Assembly: GCA_902536515.1 (NCBI GenBank)
Contig: CACAXU010000003.1
Span: 1-64,000, forward strand
Length of the DNA stretch: 64,000 nucleotides
Direction: 5' to 3'
Origin: an uncultured Litorivicinus sp.
GTDB lineage: Bacteria; Pseudomonadota; Gammaproteobacteria; Pseudomonadales; Litorivicinaceae
The position numbers were made by a program, and so were the translations under genes. The notes under the pieces were generated by a model that saw only the letters and a list, made by a program, of their open reading frames with translations, was not told the origin of the DNA and ran no database searches. This document shows, in pieces, positions 20,404-29,854 of this stretch (its first letter is position 1; each line of letters starts with the position of its first letter).

Positions 20404-21414
20404 TTAGTCCTCCATTACTCCTTTCCGTCCCATCAAACCACGTGGACGGACCAACAAAACAATCATCGCGATCAGGTAGATGATAATTTGGTCAATACCT
20501 GGGAAAATTTCCTTCACTTCGGTCATCGAAGCCAACGACTGCAAAATACCGAGCAAAAAACCAGCCGCGACTGCGCCGGGTAACGATCCCATACCACCAA
20601 CAACGACCACGACGAATGACAAGACAAGGAAATCCATTCCCATGTGGTAATCGGGCGGAAGTATCGGGGTGTACATAAGTCCCGCGAGCCCAGATACGAC
20701 TGCGGCGATCCCAAAGACCGTGCTAAACCGTTTGGTAATATTGATACCGAGTAATTGAACTGTTTCCCGGTCTGCCATTCCGGCGCGTACGACCATTCCA
20801 AACGTCGTAAACTGTAAGAACGAAAAAACGGCTGCGATGATACCCATCGAGAATATGAAATATACCAATCGCCAAGTTGGATAAGTCAAATCCATTCCGA
20901 TAAGTGCACCGAGATTCACCGTTCCAGAAAAGAAATCTGGGGCGGTTTGTGGAATTGGGTTTGCTCCATAAAAAGCTTTGATAATTTCCTGCAAAACAAT
21001 AGCAAGACCAAAGGTTACGAGGATCTGGTCGGCGTGTGGACGTTTGTAAAAGTGCCTAATCAGCCCGCGCTCCATCGCAAGACCAATGCCAAGCATGACT
21101 GGGATCGCAACGAGAAGTGATATCGGAATGGACCAGTTAATAATCAACGAACCAGTCTCGCCGAGCCACATTTCAAGGTACGGTACATCTTTATACGCCT
21201 CAAAAAATGTCACTGACTCGTCTCGGACTTTTGCAGATAGCGTGATCGCTTTGTTGACCGTGACCGCACAAAACGCACCGAGCATGAACAGTGCACCGTG
21301 GGCAAAGTTCACAACACCTAAGGTACCAAATATCAATGTAAGACCTAACGCAATCAGTGCGTAAGCCCCACCTTTATCTAATCCATTCAGGATTTGCAGA
21401 AGTATCGCGTCCAC
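20404..21414 (-). CDS. livH: Branched-chain ABC transporter permease (LivH family)
   Basis: GLTLIFGTLGVVNFAHGALFMLGAF motif. Confidence 0.9.
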   Translation of the reverse strand: MDAILLQILNGLDKGGAYALIALGLTLIFGTLGVVNFAHGALFMLGAFCAVTVNKAITLSAKVRDESVTFFEAYKDVPYLEMWLGETGSLIINWSIPISLLVAIPVMLGIGLAMERGLIRHFYKRPHADQILVTFGLAIVLQEIIKAFYGANPIPQTAPDFFSGTVNLGALIGMDLTYPTWRLVYFIFSMGIIAAVFSFLQFTTFGMVVRAGMADRETVQLLGINITKRFSTVFGIAAVVSGLAGLMYTPILPPDYHMGMDFLVLSFVVVVVGGMGSLPGAVAAGFLLGILQSLASMTEVKEIFPGIDQIIIYLIAMIVLLVRPRGLMGRKGVMED

Positions 21415-21442
21415 TTCGATTCTCTCTGTAACTAAGTTTAAA

Positions 21443-21468
21443 AGCAGGAAGGGGGACCCCTCCCTGCT
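21443..21468 (-). terminator. Terminator/attenuator-like hairpin between binding-protein gene and livH
   Basis: Minus strand AGCAGGGAGGGG-TCC-CCCTTCCTGCT followed by a short T run. Confidence 0.6.
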
Positions 21469-21503
21469 AAATACAAAATATCAGGTGGGCTACACGCCCA
21501 ACC

Positions 21504-22862
21504 TTAAACCTTGTATGGTCCTAGCTCGCCAGCATAGAGATCCGGCGAGTAGGTGACTTTGTCTCTGTCGACAATGTCAACTACCTCAAGCAGGTCAAAT
21601 TGGCTTGAAGGGTTCTGGTTGCCACGCACAACAAGTACATTCTTGAACACCTGGTGATCCGCGCCACGATAAATCGAGTCGCCGTTACCCATACCACTAA
21701 ATTCGTGATCTTCAAGTGCCTTGATTACCTGTACTGGATCAAATGTTCCAGCCCGTTCAACCGCATCCGCGTAGAGAAGCGTCTGGCAGTAGCACGTGTG
21801 TGCAGCCTGAGATGGTGGGAAACCATACTCTTGGCCAAATGACTTAACGAAGGCTTGAGAACCAGCATCTTGCAGACTCCAGTTCCATGCCGTTGAGCCA
21901 AGAATTCCTTTAATGCTCTCGCCTGCACCCTGTGCCATCAAACGAGAGAACAGTGGAACGACGACTGTGAAGTCTTTACCGTTCACTTGCTTGTCGAGGA
22001 GCCCAAATTGAACCGCCTGGGTAAGTGAGTTAACCATGTCCTTACCGTAGTGATTAAGAACCAGCGTATCTGCACCGGAATTCAAAACTGGCGTGATGTA
22101 CTGAGAAAAGTCTCCAGCGCCGAGTGGCGTTCTCACAGCGTTTACGGTGTTCCACTTAGCTTGTTTCGCAGTCGCCTCCTGGATTGACGACTCTTGTGAC
22201 CAACCCCAGTTGTAGTCTGCTGTCAAATGATAAACCTGACGCTCGTCGCCATACTCTGCCTGCAATACTGGTGCAAGTGCGGCGCCGGACATGTGCGCGT
22301 TAAAGAAGTGACGGAAACCGTAACGACGACGGTCTTTACCAGTCGTGTCGTTCGAGTGTGTCAGGCCTGCCATAAAGACAGTACCCATTTCCTGAGCAAG
22401 TGCCTGAACAGCGACAGCCACACCCGATGAAGAACCACCCGAGAACATGATCACGCCATCTTTCTCAATCATCCGCTTGGCCGAAGCACGCGCAGCGTCT
22501 GACTTTGTCTGAGTGTCACCAGTGACAAACTCGACTTTCTTGCCGAGGATACCGTTACCTTTAAGGTTCATCGGCTTCATTGTCTGCATCATGCCGCCAT
22601 CACCCTCACCATTGAGATGCTTCACAGCAAGCTTGAAGGCACGTAATTCGTCCGCACCCTCGTCGGCGTATGGACCTGTTTGGGGGACGTTAAAGCCAAG
22701 CGTAACAGTCGCTTTATTTGTTGGATCGTTACGGAAGCCATGGCCGCCAGCATAGGCGCCCTGGATCCAAAACGCAGGTGTACTTAGTGCCGCGCCTGCA
22801 GCCAGCGAACCCTTCAAAAACGAACGGCGAGAAACCGAGGTTTTCTTGTCAGTCATAATCAA
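21504..22862 (-). CDS. ABC transporter substrate-binding protein (periplasmic binding fold type I), Tat-type signal
   Basis: SRRSFLKGSLAAGAAL Tat motif; TVTLGFNVPQTGPYADEGADELRAFKLAVKHLN; adjacent to liv permeases/ATPases. Confidence 0.9.
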   Translation of the reverse strand: MIMTDKKTSVSRRSFLKGSLAAGAALSTPAFWIQGAYAGGHGFRNDPTNKATVTLGFNVPQTGPYADEGADELRAFKLAVKHLNGEGDGGMMQTMKPMNLKGNGILGKKVEFVTGDTQTKSDAARASAKRMIEKDGVIMFSGGSSSGVAVAVQALAQEMGTVFMAGLTHSNDTTGKDRRRYGFRHFFNAHMSGAALAPVLQAEYGDERQVYHLTADYNWGWSQESSIQEATAKQAKWNTVNAVRTPLGAGDFSQYITPVLNSGADTLVLNHYGKDMVNSLTQAVQFGLLDKQVNGKDFTVVVPLFSRLMAQGAGESIKGILGSTAWNWSLQDAGSQAFVKSFGQEYGFPPSQAAHTCYCQTLLYADAVERAGTFDPVQVIKALEDHEFSGMGNGDSIYRGADHQVFKNVLVVRGNQNPSSQFDLLEVVDIVDRDKVTYSPDLYAGELGPYKV

Positions 22863-23392
22863 TCTCCAAAATTTATTGCTATCTGTCTTACTCAGACAGA
22901 GCGAGGATAGTGGGGATGATTAAACGGGGTTTCAATTGAAATCAGAAATTTGCGACGATTGGATATCATGATTTTTGCATAGCAAAATTTTATTTAGTAC
23001 CGATGATCAAATCAAAGTCATCGACCGATGATGTTGTTACTTTTTTACCTAGGAAAACCATCGTTCCATTGAGTCGCCAAGGTTAACTATCTAAGCAACC
23101 GGTTTTGGACCAGGAAAAAATGTACTCCACAGCTGGATTGCGGGTAGTAATTTCAAGGCCACAGCGGAAGGATGGAGCTATCGGCCGTGTCCCATGCAGA
23201 ACCAATCGGCTCCGCGCGACAAGTACCCTCGACCACAACAAGAGGTTCTAGAGCGTAGACGACTGCTTACCAACTTGAGTCATGGCCGACTTATCCAACT
23301 GAACCACAGTTTTGACAAGCGTTGTCGCCAATACTTTGCCTACCCCTTATGTTTTACCCTCATCCCTACTTTATTTGGATTACGAACAGAGC

Positions 23393-23863
23393 TTACACCA
23401 ACCGTGCAACACTCTCCTTTACTCGCCGCAATGGAATTGATGATTCGATTGATGCGACCCCCTCAATCTTTGTTAGCTTGCGGGTAAGAAATCGCTCGAA
23501 CTCGTGTAAATCGGCGACAGCAATTCTCAACAGATAATCAAAACCACCGGTCATCAACCAACAGTCGACTACCTCCTGATAGCGTGCGACCGCTTGCTCG
23601 AAAGTGACTAGCCGATCATCAATTTGTTTGTCGAGGCGGACTGAGACGAAGATACTGAATCCAAAACCCAGTTGCTCTTCATCGATCAGCGCAGTGTAAC
23701 CACGAATATATCCATCGGCCTCAAGCTTTTTCAATCGACGAGCGCATGGCGTTGGCGATAGGCCCACCGCATCAGCCAATTCCAACTGCGAGAGTCGACC
23801 GTCTTGTTGAAGACACCTTAAAATATTCTTATCAATCCCATCAAGCACAGCATTTAACTCCAT
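23393..23863 (-). CDS. Lrp/AsnC family transcriptional regulator
   Basis: LDGIDKNILRCLQQDGRLSQLELADAVGLSPTPCARRLKKLEADGYI. Confidence 0.95.
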   Translation of the reverse strand: MELNAVLDGIDKNILRCLQQDGRLSQLELADAVGLSPTPCARRLKKLEADGYIRGYTALIDEEQLGFGFSIFVSVRLDKQIDDRLVTFEQAVARYQEVVDCWLMTGGFDYLLRIAVADLHEFERFLTRKLTKIEGVASIESSIPLRRVKESVARLV

Positions 23864-23980
23864 TTATTCATATGATATTAGTTTAGATCGCTAAATTAGA
23901 GAGTGAAAACACCATTGATTCGCTGAAAAAAACTCAACCGAGGATTTTATACTCCAAGTGTGGGTTGTAGGAGTTCAAGC

Positions 23981-26659
23981 ATGAATCAATTAATCGAGCA
24001 ACGGATCCCAGATCAGATCGATGACGACATGCGTCAGGAGTGGATCGATGCACTTCGATCACTGTTCCGAGAAGAGGGTAAGAATTCGGCGCAACTGCTT
24101 CTTGAAGCGCTAGGTGATGAAGCTCGAGTGCTCGGAATTAATCACTCCAAAGCCTCTTACTCTGCCTACCGGAATACAATCGCACTCGAGGACCAGCCAG
24201 CATATCCCGGGGACCTCGAACTCGAGGAGCAATTAACATCAATCATGCGTTGGAACGCCCTCGCAATGGTTGTGCGTGCAAATCAAACCTATGGCGAGTT
24301 GGGCGGTCATATTGCGTCGTACGCTTCTTGCGCGGAGATCTTTGAACTCGGATTCAACCATTTTTTTCGTGCGCGTAACGACACCTTCGACGGTGATTTA
24401 GTCTACTTTCAACCTCATTCAGCGCCCGGAGTCTATGCCCGTGCTTTTTTGGAGGGCCGCCTGACTGAGGACGATCTCGACAACTACCGACAAGAGGTAC
24501 CAGGACATGGACTATGCTCCTACCCTCATCCTTGGCTTATGAAAGATTTTTGGCAGGTGCCAACGGGCTCGATGGGAATAGGCCCAATCTCAGCGATCTA
24601 TCAAGCGCGCTTCATGCGCTACCTCGAACACCGACAGTTAGCTGAAAGCCAGCAACGCCATGTGTGGGGAGTCTTTGGTGATGGCGAAATGGATGAGCCT
24701 GAGTCCCTTGCAGCTCTGACACTCGCAGCCCGAGAAAACCTCGACAATCTGACATTCATCATCAACTGTAATCTGCAGAGACTCGACGGCCCAGTTCGCG
24801 GCAACGGTCAAATCATCCAAGAGCTTGAATCTTTATTTATTGGGGCCGGCTGGAATGTCATCAAAGTTCTGTGGGGGTCAGAATGGGATACGTTATTTGC
24901 CCTCGATCATGATCATGTCTTGTTGAGACGATTCGCTGAGACGCCCGATGGGGAGTATCAGAATCTTGGATCCAAAAATGGCGATTACAATCGGCAGAAG
25001 TTCTTCGAGCAGGACCCTAAAGCAGCGGCCCTGACAAAACATATGACCGATTCCGAAATCAATGCCCTAAAACGAGGAGGGCATGATTTCAAGAAGCTTT
25101 ATGCCGCGTTCGCCGCTGCCAAAGCGTACAAGGGAAAACCAACGGTGATACTCGCCAAAACCAAAAAAGGATTTGGGATGGGCGGTGCGGGCGAATCGAA
25201 AATGACCTCTCACCAAGCCAAAAAGCTCGATGTAGAGAGTCTTCTTGAATTTCGTGATCGCTTTGATTTACCTCTTAATGATGATCAGGTGCGACGGCTT
25301 GAATTCGTCAAACCATCAAATGACTCTGCCGTAATACGATACTTACTAGAACGTCGTCATCATTTGGGTGGTTTCTTACCAAAGCGATTTTCAACCACTG
25401 TGAATCAACTACCGAGTCGTCCTCCAATGACTGTCTATGCAAAGTCTGCGATCGAGGCAAACGGTAAAGATATGTCAACCACCATGGCATTGGTGCGGAT
25501 CATCGGTGGTCTTTTACGTGATAAACAATTTGGGAAACGACTGGTCCCGATCGTGGCCGACGAAGCCCGCACCTTTGGAATGCAAACACTCTTCCATCAA
25601 ATTGGTATCTATTCGCCCCATGGCCAGACCTATGAGCCCGAAGACGCGGGCTCTGTTGTCTCTTATAAAGAAGCAAAGGACGGGCAACTGCTTGAAGAAG
25701 GCATCTCAGAAGCTGGCGCCATAAGTTCATGGACGGCCGCAGCGACCGCGTATTCCGCTCACAACATTGAACTGCTACCGATCTATATCTTTTACTCGAT
25801 GTTCGGTTTTCAACGAATTGGGGACCTAATCTGGGCTGCGGCCGATCAACGAGCTCGGGGATTTTTGTTCGGCGCAACAGCTGGACGAACCACACTGTCA
25901 GGTGAAGGACTTCAGCATCAAGATGGCTCTAGCCATTTGATCGCCGCAACCATTCCCAACTGCAGAGCCTATGACCCCTGCTTTGCTTACGAACTCGCGG
26001 TCATTGTGGAATACGGGATTCAACGCATGTACGACGAACAACATGATGAGTTGTTTTACATCACGCTAATGAACGAGAACTACTCGCATCCATCGCTTCC
26101 CAATGGAATCAAAGAAGACATCATTCGCGGTATGTATCTTTATAACTCACTCGGTGACGCAGCATCACCTTGCGTACGTCTACTCGGGTCAGGGACCATT
26201 CTCAAGCAGGTCATTGAAGCTGCACATCTGTTAGCTGGGCACTTTGAAATCCGCTGTGAGATTTATTCAGTCACTTCATTTAGTGAGCTCGCCCGCGACG
26301 CGCAAACGATAGAACGCGCGCAACGACTGACTGGCGATGCAGAGAAATCCCAAATCACGAAGCATCTGAGCGGCAGCTACCCAATTGTATGCGCGACTGA
26401 TTATGTGCGATCGGTACCCTCGCAGATTAGTCCGTATCTCAGTGCCCCATTCCAGATTCTTGGAACTGATGGATTCGGGCGTTCCGCCAATCGTCAAGCC
26501 TTGCGAGATTTCTTCGAGGTCAGTGCGGCACATATTGCATTCACCGCAGTCACTTCATTGATCGATACAGGCACGCTCCCAAACCATTCACGACAGCGCG
26601 CGATTGACGCATTCGCAATTGAAATGCCTGTATCTAACTCAGCTCCCTGGAATCAATAG
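23981..26659 (+). CDS. aceE: Homodimeric pyruvate dehydrogenase E1-type 2-oxo acid dehydrogenase
   Basis: HSAPGVYARAFLEGRL, GDGEMDEPES TPP motif, KTKKGFGMG; ATG 23981 with TAGGAG upstream. Substrate not determinable (pyruvate or 2-oxobutyrate). Confidence 0.85.
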   Translation: MNQLIEQRIPDQIDDDMRQEWIDALRSLFREEGKNSAQLLLEALGDEARVLGINHSKASYSAYRNTIALEDQPAYPGDLELEEQLTSIMRWNALAMVVRANQTYGELGGHIASYASCAEIFELGFNHFFRARNDTFDGDLVYFQPHSAPGVYARAFLEGRLTEDDLDNYRQEVPGHGLCSYPHPWLMKDFWQVPTGSMGIGPISAIYQARFMRYLEHRQLAESQQRHVWGVFGDGEMDEPESLAALTLAARENLDNLTFIINCNLQRLDGPVRGNGQIIQELESLFIGAGWNVIKVLWGSEWDTLFALDHDHVLLRRFAETPDGEYQNLGSKNGDYNRQKFFEQDPKAAALTKHMTDSEINALKRGGHDFKKLYAAFAAAKAYKGKPTVILAKTKKGFGMGGAGESKMTSHQAKKLDVESLLEFRDRFDLPLNDDQVRRLEFVKPSNDSAVIRYLLERRHHLGGFLPKRFSTTVNQLPSRPPMTVYAKSAIEANGKDMSTTMALVRIIGGLLRDKQFGKRLVPIVADEARTFGMQTLFHQIGIYSPHGQTYEPEDAGSVVSYKEAKDGQLLEEGISEAGAISSWTAAATAYSAHNIELLPIYIFYSMFGFQRIGDLIWAAADQRARGFLFGATAGRTTLSGEGLQHQDGSSHLIAATIPNCRAYDPCFAYELAVIVEYGIQRMYDEQHDELFYITLMNENYSHPSLPNGIKEDIIRGMYLYNSLGDAASPCVRLLGSGTILKQVIEAAHLLAGHFEIRCEIYSVTSFSELARDAQTIERAQRLTGDAEKSQITKHLSGSYPIVCATDYVRSVPSQISPYLSAPFQILGTDGFGRSANRQALRDFFEVSAAHIAFTAVTSLIDTGTLPNHSRQRAIDAFAIEMPVSNSAPWNQ

Positions 26660-26745
26660 TCTCCGCTGGACATTAGGGGGCCGCGTCCTCAACAAGCGGG
26701 CGCAGCTTTTTATTTGACTATCCAACCCAACTTTGATTTACTGAA

Positions 26746-26759
26746 TTCTGAATTCAGAA
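26746..26759. promoter_or_regulatory. Perfect 14-bp palindrome, candidate GntR operator
   Basis: TTCTGAATTCAGAA, ending 13 bp upstream of the gntR start. Confidence 0.45.
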
Positions 26760-26772
26760 CTCAAAAAATTTA

Positions 26773-27423
26773 ATGCAAATCAACAAAACAGATCTTGTGG
26801 GTCAAGTGTACGACTCCATCCGTAAACAAATCCTTTCTGGTGCTCTCAATCCAGAATCGCCGCTTCGACAGGAAGAACTCGCTGAAAAACTGGGTGTCAG
26901 CCGACAACCCATCAGTCATGCGCTGGTGTTGCTAGAACGCGAAGGATTGATCTCTGATTACGGGCGTAAAGGGAAAATGGTCGCGCCAATCGTGCCCGAA
27001 CAACTGCGCGATCTCTATCAAGTTCGAGGCGCAATTGATGGCCTGGCGGCCTATTTGTGTGCCATGCGTGTCGATACTGAGCTTAAAGAGCTTCTACATA
27101 AGCTCATCGAGCAAGGGGAAACAGCGACTCACAATGGTTCGATCCAGTCACTAGCTTTTGCAGATATCGCTTTCCACCGCGCTCTCTATGAACGGTCGGG
27201 CAACCCCGAAATCACCCGACTCGCGGACCAATCATGGAGTCACATGGTTCGCTCAATGCATCAAGTGCTTGAGAATCAAACCATACGAACCGGAATCTGG
27301 GACGATCATCGGGCAATCACCGATGCGATTATTGCTGAAGACCCAGAACTTGCCCGCGAGCGAGCCACCAATCACGCTAACTCAGCAGGTCAAATGACTT
27401 ATCAACGTTTGACCGACTCATAA
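26773..27423 (+). CDS. GntR family transcriptional regulator (FCD)
   Basis: LRQEELAEKLGVSRQPISHALVLLEREGLI winged HTH; FCD-like C-terminus. Confidence 0.9.
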   Translation: MQINKTDLVGQVYDSIRKQILSGALNPESPLRQEELAEKLGVSRQPISHALVLLEREGLISDYGRKGKMVAPIVPEQLRDLYQVRGAIDGLAAYLCAMRVDTELKELLHKLIEQGETATHNGSIQSLAFADIAFHRALYERSGNPEITRLADQSWSHMVRSMHQVLENQTIRTGIWDDHRAITDAIIAEDPELARERATNHANSAGQMTYQRLTDS

Positions 27424-27444
27424 CAACAAAACGAGGAGATATCT

Positions 27445-28233
27445 ATGAAACTAACGGAACAGCAACTCGAGGAATTCGATCGAGAGGGTTACCTCTTTTT
27501 ACCCAACCTATTCTCGTCTGAAGAGGCTGCATTCCTGAAAGGCGAGGCGGAAGCCATTTATCAGATGGATCGAAAAGAGGTGTGGCGAGAAACAAGTGGT
27601 GTCGCGCGAACAGCGTTCGCAGCACACACCTACAACGAAGGGTTCCGACGTCTGGGATCGCACCCACGCCTGATCGATCCGGTCGAGCAACTTCTCGATG
27701 GTAAGGTGTACATGCACCAGTACAAAGTGAACGCCAAGGCCCCGTTTGATGGCGCTGTCTGGCAGTGGCACCAAGACTATGGCACGTGGAAACGTGATGA
27801 TGAGATGCCAGAGCCAAGGGCAATGAATATTAGCGTTTTCCTCGATGATGTGACGGCTGCCAATGGTCCTCTGCTCTTTATTCCTGGCAGCCACAAACAG
27901 GGTGTTGTAAAGGCAGGACATGATCTCGAAACCACGAGTTACCCACTCTGGACGTTAGATCGAGAGACGGTCACCGAACTTGCTGAGCAAGGTGGTTGTG
28001 TTGCACCAACCGGACCAGCTGGAAGCGTACTCTTGTTCTCTTCATTACTGGTCCATGCGAGCCCGCCCAATATCTCACCGTTTGGTCGGACGATTGTGTA
28101 TCTCTCGCTCTGTGAAACGACAAATCATATCCGTGCATTCAATCGTGAAGAATGGATCGCACACCGCGATTTCACACCAATCGAAGCACTGGAGGATGAC
28201 TGTCTCCAAGAGCTTCTGCACGAGCCAGCCTAA
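27445..28233 (+). CDS. Phytanoyl-CoA dioxygenase (PhyH) family protein
   Basis: WQWHQDYGTW (HxD) ... LFIPGSHKQG ... LVHASPPN (distal His). Confidence 0.85.
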   Translation: MKLTEQQLEEFDREGYLFLPNLFSSEEAAFLKGEAEAIYQMDRKEVWRETSGVARTAFAAHTYNEGFRRLGSHPRLIDPVEQLLDGKVYMHQYKVNAKAPFDGAVWQWHQDYGTWKRDDEMPEPRAMNISVFLDDVTAANGPLLFIPGSHKQGVVKAGHDLETTSYPLWTLDRETVTELAEQGGCVAPTGPAGSVLLFSSLLVHASPPNISPFGRTIVYLSLCETTNHIRAFNREEWIAHRDFTPIEALEDDCLQELLHEPA

Positions 28234-28247
28234 GGAAAGCATCCTCA

Positions 28248-29546
28248 ATGTATATCTACGATGACCTCGTTAATCGAGCCGAACGACCAGTCCAAGTGGG
28301 ATTGATCGGAGCCGGAAAATTTGGATCCATGTTCTTGAGCCAGGTTCCAACTACGGTTGGACTTGAAGTCAAAGCCATCGCTGATCTAGATCCGGATCGC
28401 GCGAAGCAAGCATGCCAGAATGTCGGCTGGAGCGGTGACCTCATCAAGAAGACAGCGTTCTTTGATAGCACCCAGACCATGATCAACGCGGGCGGGATTG
28501 ACGTGTTGGTTGAATCCACCGGCAATCCACTCGCTGGCATCGCGCACGCAAAGATGGCGATCGCGACCAGAACACACATCGTGATGGTCAACGTCGAGGC
28601 CGATGTCCTTGCTGGTGGAATTCTGGCCAAGGAAGCCCGAGAGGCAGGCATTGTGTACTCGATGGCTTATGGTGATCAACCTGCCCTCACCATCGAGCTC
28701 GTTGAATGGGCGCGTGCGACAGGATTCAGTGTCGTCGCAGCCGGCAAAGGCACCAAGTATCTGCCGGAGTACCACTACTCTACTCCCGATACCATTTGGG
28801 ATCACTATGGCTTAACCCCCGAGCAAGCAGCGCAGGCGGGGATGAACAGCCAAATGTTCAACAGCTTCCTCGATGGAACCAAGTCCGCGTTGGAGATGGC
28901 TGCAATCTCAAACGGCACAGGTCTCAAGGCACCCGATGACGGCTTATTATTCCCGCCTGCAGGGATGGATGACCTGGCTCACGTCCTTCGCCCCCGCTCC
29001 GCGGGTGGGCAACTCGATGACAGTGGCATGGTCGAGGTCGTGACCTCGGTTGAACGTGATGGCCGCTCCGTCTACAGAGACCTCCGCTGGGGCGTCTATG
29101 TGGTCATCGAAGCACCCAACGAGTACGCTTCAGCCTGCTTTAAGCAGTATGGAATGAATACCGACTCAACCGGTCGCTATTCGGCGATGTATAAACCCTT
29201 CCACTTAATCGGTCTCGAACTCAACATGTCGATTCTCTCGGCTGCGCTGTTGAATAAACCAACCGGATCGACGTTGGACTTCAATAGCGACGTGGTAGCA
29301 ACAGCCAAACGCGATCTACGGGCAGGCGAAATGCTCGATGGTGAGGGTGGATTTACCGTCTATGGCAAGCTCACGCCAGCAAGCAAATCACTGGCTATTG
29401 CCGGGTTACCGATCGGTCTTGCGCACCGAGTAAAACTCAAAACCAACATCAATAAAGACCAAACTATTACGTGGGAGGATGTCGATATTGACATGACGAC
29501 TCAAGCCGTTTCTACCCGGAAAGCGATGGAAGAGCTCTACCGCTAG
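28248..29546 (+). CDS. NAD(P)-dependent oxidoreductase with SAF-type C-terminus (homoserine-dehydrogenase-like)
   Basis: VGLIGAGKFGSMFL Rossmann; AKRDLRAGEMLDGEGGFTVYG SAF-like region. Confidence 0.8.
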   Translation: MYIYDDLVNRAERPVQVGLIGAGKFGSMFLSQVPTTVGLEVKAIADLDPDRAKQACQNVGWSGDLIKKTAFFDSTQTMINAGGIDVLVESTGNPLAGIAHAKMAIATRTHIVMVNVEADVLAGGILAKEAREAGIVYSMAYGDQPALTIELVEWARATGFSVVAAGKGTKYLPEYHYSTPDTIWDHYGLTPEQAAQAGMNSQMFNSFLDGTKSALEMAAISNGTGLKAPDDGLLFPPAGMDDLAHVLRPRSAGGQLDDSGMVEVVTSVERDGRSVYRDLRWGVYVVIEAPNEYASACFKQYGMNTDSTGRYSAMYKPFHLIGLELNMSILSAALLNKPTGSTLDFNSDVVATAKRDLRAGEMLDGEGGFTVYGKLTPASKSLAIAGLPIGLAHRVKLKTNINKDQTITWEDVDIDMTTQAVSTRKAMEELYR

Positions 29547-29854
29547 TCTGGAATCTCAAGGCTCAACAGCGGTGCGTGCTGTTGGGCTCCATAGACGTCG
29601 GTCTCGCCAAATGCACCAGACGAACGAGTCCGCTTGATGGTGACTTTGATTGCAAGCGCCGGTTCAAACTCAACCACTGCGATCACATCGCTAACTGAGA
29701 TACGAAATAAGTCTGCAAATGCCGCCACCGACAAAATCTTTGAACGAACAACACGCTCGAAATCATCGCGATTGGCAAACAGCACATCAAAGGTTAGTTC
29801 AAATGGGCCTGCATTCTTCGACCGAATCACTGTTGCCAGATCCGACAATTTCAT
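29543..29854 (-). CDS. DUF4387 / AtuA-associated small protein
   Basis: MKLSDLATVIRSKNAGPFELTFDVLFANRDDFERV; directly follows the AtuA-like gene. Confidence 0.8.
   Translation of the reverse strand: MKLSDLATVIRSKNAGPFELTFDVLFANRDDFERVVRSKILSVAAFADLFRISVSDVIAVVEFEPALAIKVTIKRTRSSGAFGETDVYGAQQHAPLLSLEIPD

Noticed and set aside
22863-23392. Plus-strand ORFs (97, 71 aa) between the binding-protein gene and lrp
   Set aside because: No motifs, partly antisense to lrp; treated as intergenic.
26662-26715. GC-rich segment with T-run after the PDH-E1-like gene as a terminator
   Set aside because: Stem pairing is imperfect on inspection; not strong enough to list as a feature.
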